A DNA stretch of 6,869 nucleotides, taken from Methanosarcina sp. GTDB taxonomy: Archaea; Halobacteriota; Methanosarcinia; Methanosarcinales; Methanosarcinaceae. The DNA is taken from NCBI GenBank assembly GCA_003157235.1, contig PMJC01000450.1, positions 321 through 7,189 of the forward strand, given 5' to 3'. Both the position numbers and the translations under genes were made by a program. Shown in pieces: positions 5,750 through 6,869 of the stretch (position 1 is its first letter; the number at the start of each line of letters is the position of its first letter). Below the pieces are notes generated by a model. That model saw only the letters and a list, made by a program, of their open reading frames with translations, ran no database searches and was not told where the DNA came from.

Positions 5750-5974
5750 ATGAATCATTTTACAGACTTCGGTCCAGCAATACAAACTGCAATGACTGAG
5801 ACATGGGGACTTCTGACTGAAGAACAGAAAAAGAAAGTTACACACATGAGGATGGATACAGCAATAAAAGGTATCGAACTGAAAATAAGTGATATGGAAC
5901 AGAGAATTTTGATAGCGAAAGGAATTATCGAAAATATTCGAAAAGTTAAGGAAATGATCAAACTAGGTAAATAA
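5750..5974 (+). CDS. Small helical protein, first tandem paralogue
   Basis: This 74-residue soluble protein has no signal peptide. After a short start (MNHFTDFGPAIQTAMTETWG) comes LLTEEQKKKVTHMRMD, then a long amphipathic helix from about residue 38 to 70 (AIKGIELKISDMEQRILIAK...), with a basic end (IKLGK). Charged and hydrophobic residues alternate with heptad-like spacing, so a helical hairpin or coiled-coil dimer is likely. It is about 60 percent identical to the next gene (about 40 of 66 aligned residues), with the core G-P..QTA..ET and L.TEEQK.K kept. The two genes lie in the same direction, 99 bases apart, and are a tandem duplication. AT-rich boxes at the end of duplicated unit B (5688-5716) probably serve as the promoter. 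I do not recognise a characterised family; a regulatory or adaptor role would be a guess. Confidence 0.78.
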   Translation: MNHFTDFGPAIQTAMTETWGLLTEEQKKKVTHMRMDTAIKGIELKISDMEQRILIAKGIIENIRKVKEMIKLGK

Positions 5975-6028
5975 GTTCGACAGAGGAACACTATCTAAAT
6001 TTGTTGCTATTCGGATTTGTTATTAGGA

Positions 6029-6037
6029 TATATAAAA
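6029..6037 (+). promoter_or_regulatory. TATA box of the second paralogue
   Basis: TATATAAAA preceded by AGGA is a near-ideal archaeal promoter. It lies 41 bases before ATG at 6074, leaving a leader of roughly 15-20 bases that just holds the ribosome binding site at 6058-6064 (AAGGAGA). The second gene can therefore be transcribed independently of the first. Confidence 0.55.
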
Positions 6038-6073
6038 TAATTATCAAGAATAGATGGAAGGAGACATTTAAAC

Positions 6074-6298
6074 ATGAATGATGATATTTGTTTTGCGGAC
6101 CTAGGGCCAGTTGTGCAGACTGCACTGGCTGAGACATTGGAACTTATGACTGAAGAACAGAAACGGAAATTTACAGAAAGAAGGCTGGATAGGGCAATAG
6201 AATTTATCGAACTAAAAATAATTGACATGGAAAAAAGGGTATCGATAGCGAAAGAGTCTATAGCAGATATTCGAAAAGATAAGGAACTGATAAGATAA
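6074..6298 (+). CDS. Small helical protein, second tandem paralogue
   Basis: This 74-residue paralogue of the preceding gene has the same plan: MNDDICFADLGPVVQTALAE, LMTEEQKRKFTERRLD, then the long charged helix (AIEFIELKIIDMEKRVSIAK...) ending DIRKDKELIR. It has three extra residues near the N-terminus and a different C-terminus. After the stop, the DNA at 6300-6320 still reads GAAATGATTAAACTAGGC, matching the EMIKLG codons of the first gene but out of frame. This indicates a 16-base insertion (about 6284-6299, itself similar to the following 16 bases) that introduced a new stop. The start ATG has AAGGAGA nine bases upstream and its own TATA box. Most differences in the helix are conservative (K/R, I/V, M/L), which suggests both copies were kept under selection. 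Function unknown. Confidence 0.78.
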   Translation: MNDDICFADLGPVVQTALAETLELMTEEQKRKFTERRLDRAIEFIELKIIDMEKRVSIAKESIADIRKDKELIR

Positions 6299-6405
6299 CG
6301 AAATGATTAAACTAGGCAATTATCCACATAAATAACTTACAAAATATACTTCTTTACATATCACAATGGATATCACCATAGATATCTCAAAGGACTTAGC
6401 AACAA

Positions 6406-6496
6406 AGAGGATTTCGAGAAACCCCAATTTTTGGCTGTTTGTTTATAAAGCCTATATATGTAATTTGTTGAACTCGGGGGTTTATCGAAATTCTCT
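6406..6496. repeat. 91-bp element with 20-bp terminal inverted repeats
   Basis: The left arm AGAGGATTTCGAGAAACCCC (6406-6425) and the complement of the right arm (6477-6496), AGAGAATTTCGATAAACCCC, match at 18 of 20 positions around a 51-base centre. This is too long for chance in such AT-rich DNA, and the arms are much richer in G/C than the flanks. The size and form fit a small non-autonomous insertion element (MITE) or the collapsed ends of an insertion sequence. No clear target duplication is seen. It could also fold as a long RNA hairpin between the two genes. The right arm runs directly into the TATA-like box of the Gly-rich gene. Confidence 0.6.
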
Positions 6497-6506
6497 ATAT
6501 TTTAAT
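6496..6506 (+). promoter_or_regulatory. TATA-like box of the Gly-rich gene
   Basis: TATATTTTAAT lies about 45 bases before ATG at 6546 and would place the transcription start near 6525, just ahead of the ribosome binding site AAAGGAG (6531-6537, eight bases before the ATG). Promoter and translation signals thus look intact although the coding part is broken. Confidence 0.45.
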
Positions 6507-6545
6507 GTGTTATTAATTTGAACAAAATATAAAGGAGTTGAATAA

Positions 6546-6856
6546 ATGTTGAAACAACCTTCTAAATAGAATTAAAAAGACACTTGCCGTTTTACTGGCA
6601 GTCCTGTTTGTAACATCTTTGACAGCAGTTACAGCTAGTGCACGCTGGGGCCACCACGGCTGAGGCGGTGGCTGGGGCTGGCTCGGTTATGTCTATATAT
6701 GGCTATGGCCTTGGAGGATATCCCTACTATGGATACGGTGTTGGCGTTGGTTACCCATATGCTCTTGGATACGGATACGGTCTTGGATATCCTGGCTGGG
6801 GCTACGGCGGCTGGGGCTACGGCGGCTGGGGCGGACACGGACACGGACACCACTAA
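6546..6856 (+). pseudogene. Exported Gly/Tyr/Trp-rich protein with His-rich tail, frame-broken
   Basis: The gene has a good ribosome binding site and ATG at 6546, but its product is spread over three frames. The ATG frame stops after MLKQPSK. A second frame (from about 6553) encodes the rest of an export signal, NRIKKTLAVLLAVLFVTSLT then AVTASA, followed by RWGHHG and a TGA (6651-6653) where Gly (GGA) is expected. The third frame (from about 6700) encodes GYGLGGYPYYGYGVGVGYPY, then GYGGW repeats and the tail GGHGHGHH, ending in TAA at 6854-6856. The ancestral protein would have been about 100 residues, secreted, with a disordered glycine-rich body and a possible metal-binding His tail (inferred from composition). 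The coding part is far more G/C-rich than its neighbours because of Gly codons. Two frameshifts and one stop make a functional product unlikely unless some are sequencing errors. Confidence 0.7.
6794..6850 (+). repeat. Short tandem repeats in the Gly-rich gene
   Basis: GGCTGGGGCTACGGC occurs at 6794-6808 and 6809-6823 with a partial third copy (GGCTGGGGC, 6824-6832). GGACAC then follows three times (6833-6850). They encode the GWGYG and GH repeats. Such perfect short repeats are prone to slippage, which changes repeat number in this kind of protein. Confidence 0.75.
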
Positions 6857-6869
6857 TCCCACGGCTAAT

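Larger units (their letters stand above)
6299..6545. other. Spacer between the paralogues and the Gly-rich gene
   Basis: This spacer holds the out-of-frame remnant of the ancestral 3' end (6300-6320), two GATATC palindromes (about 6369-6386) that can pair with each other, the 91-bp inverted-repeat element, and the promoter and ribosome binding site of the Gly-rich gene. No other coding potential is visible. Confidence 0.5.

Noticed and set aside
5755..6228. Minus-strand frames opposite the two small helical proteins (5755-5991 and 6007-6228)
   Set aside because: Both exist only because the paralogues share sequence; they are Ser/Ile/Phe-rich antisense shadows without ribosome binding sites.
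6638..6856. A separate 72-residue Gly-rich gene starting with GTG at 6638
   Set aside because: No ribosome binding site precedes it and its first 20 residues are out of frame with the signal-peptide reading; the tail belongs to the broken gene beginning at 6546.
6635..6862. Minus-strand Val/Ser/Ala-rich frame opposite the Gly-rich gene
   Set aside because: It results from reading Gly-rich repeats backwards; the plus strand has the signal peptide, ribosome binding site and promoter.
1..6869. tRNA, rRNA or CRISPR features
   Set aside because: No T-loop (GTTCRANNC) in a cloverleaf context, no rRNA-like conserved stretch and no regularly spaced repeats were seen on either strand.

Overview
The window looks like an accessory, poorly conserved stretch of an archaeal chromosome, most likely Methanosarcina or a close relative. 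This rests on four things seen in the sequence: archaeal TATA-type promoter boxes, strong GGAGG-like ribosome binding sites before small genes, very AT-rich long spacers, and proteins of the type common in Methanosarcina (a DUF4352-like secreted protein, a Gly/Tyr/Trp-rich exported protein, an IS630-type transposase relic). The genus is an inference; no rRNA or core gene is present to prove it. Gene density is low and much of the DNA looks like decayed or duplicated material.

Layout. Positions 3-155 carry the C-terminal end of a membrane protein entering from the left edge. A secreted DUF4352-like protein follows on the minus strand (210-677). An IS630-family transposase relic broken into three frames lies at 849-1290 (+). 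An unrecognised 127-residue soluble protein is at 1346-1729 (-). From 1730 to 2488 only scraps of reading frame are visible. A winged-helix fragment (2489-2704, -) abuts a 46-residue small ORF with a good ribosome binding site (2705-2845, +). A mostly empty region with possible gene debris (3221-3587, -) and several inverted repeats leads to an orphan TetR-type repressor with a C-terminal coiled coil (4005-4721, -). That gene has an apparently leaderless promoter and a terminator-like hairpin.

The right third is dominated by local duplication. Two diverged copies of a roughly 300-bp spacer unit (about 5067-5360 and 5376-5700) share a TATA-like 17-mer and a frame-preserved short peptide. They sit directly upstream of two tandem paralogous 74-residue helical proteins (5750-5974 and 6074-6298), each with the same GGAGA-N9-ATG start. 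After a 91-bp inverted-repeat element (6406-6496) comes a Gly-rich exported protein gene (6546-6856) broken by two frameshifts and a stop codon.

No pathway can be read from these genes. The regulator has no obvious adjacent target, and the best candidate for something new is the duplicated unit together with the paired small helical proteins.
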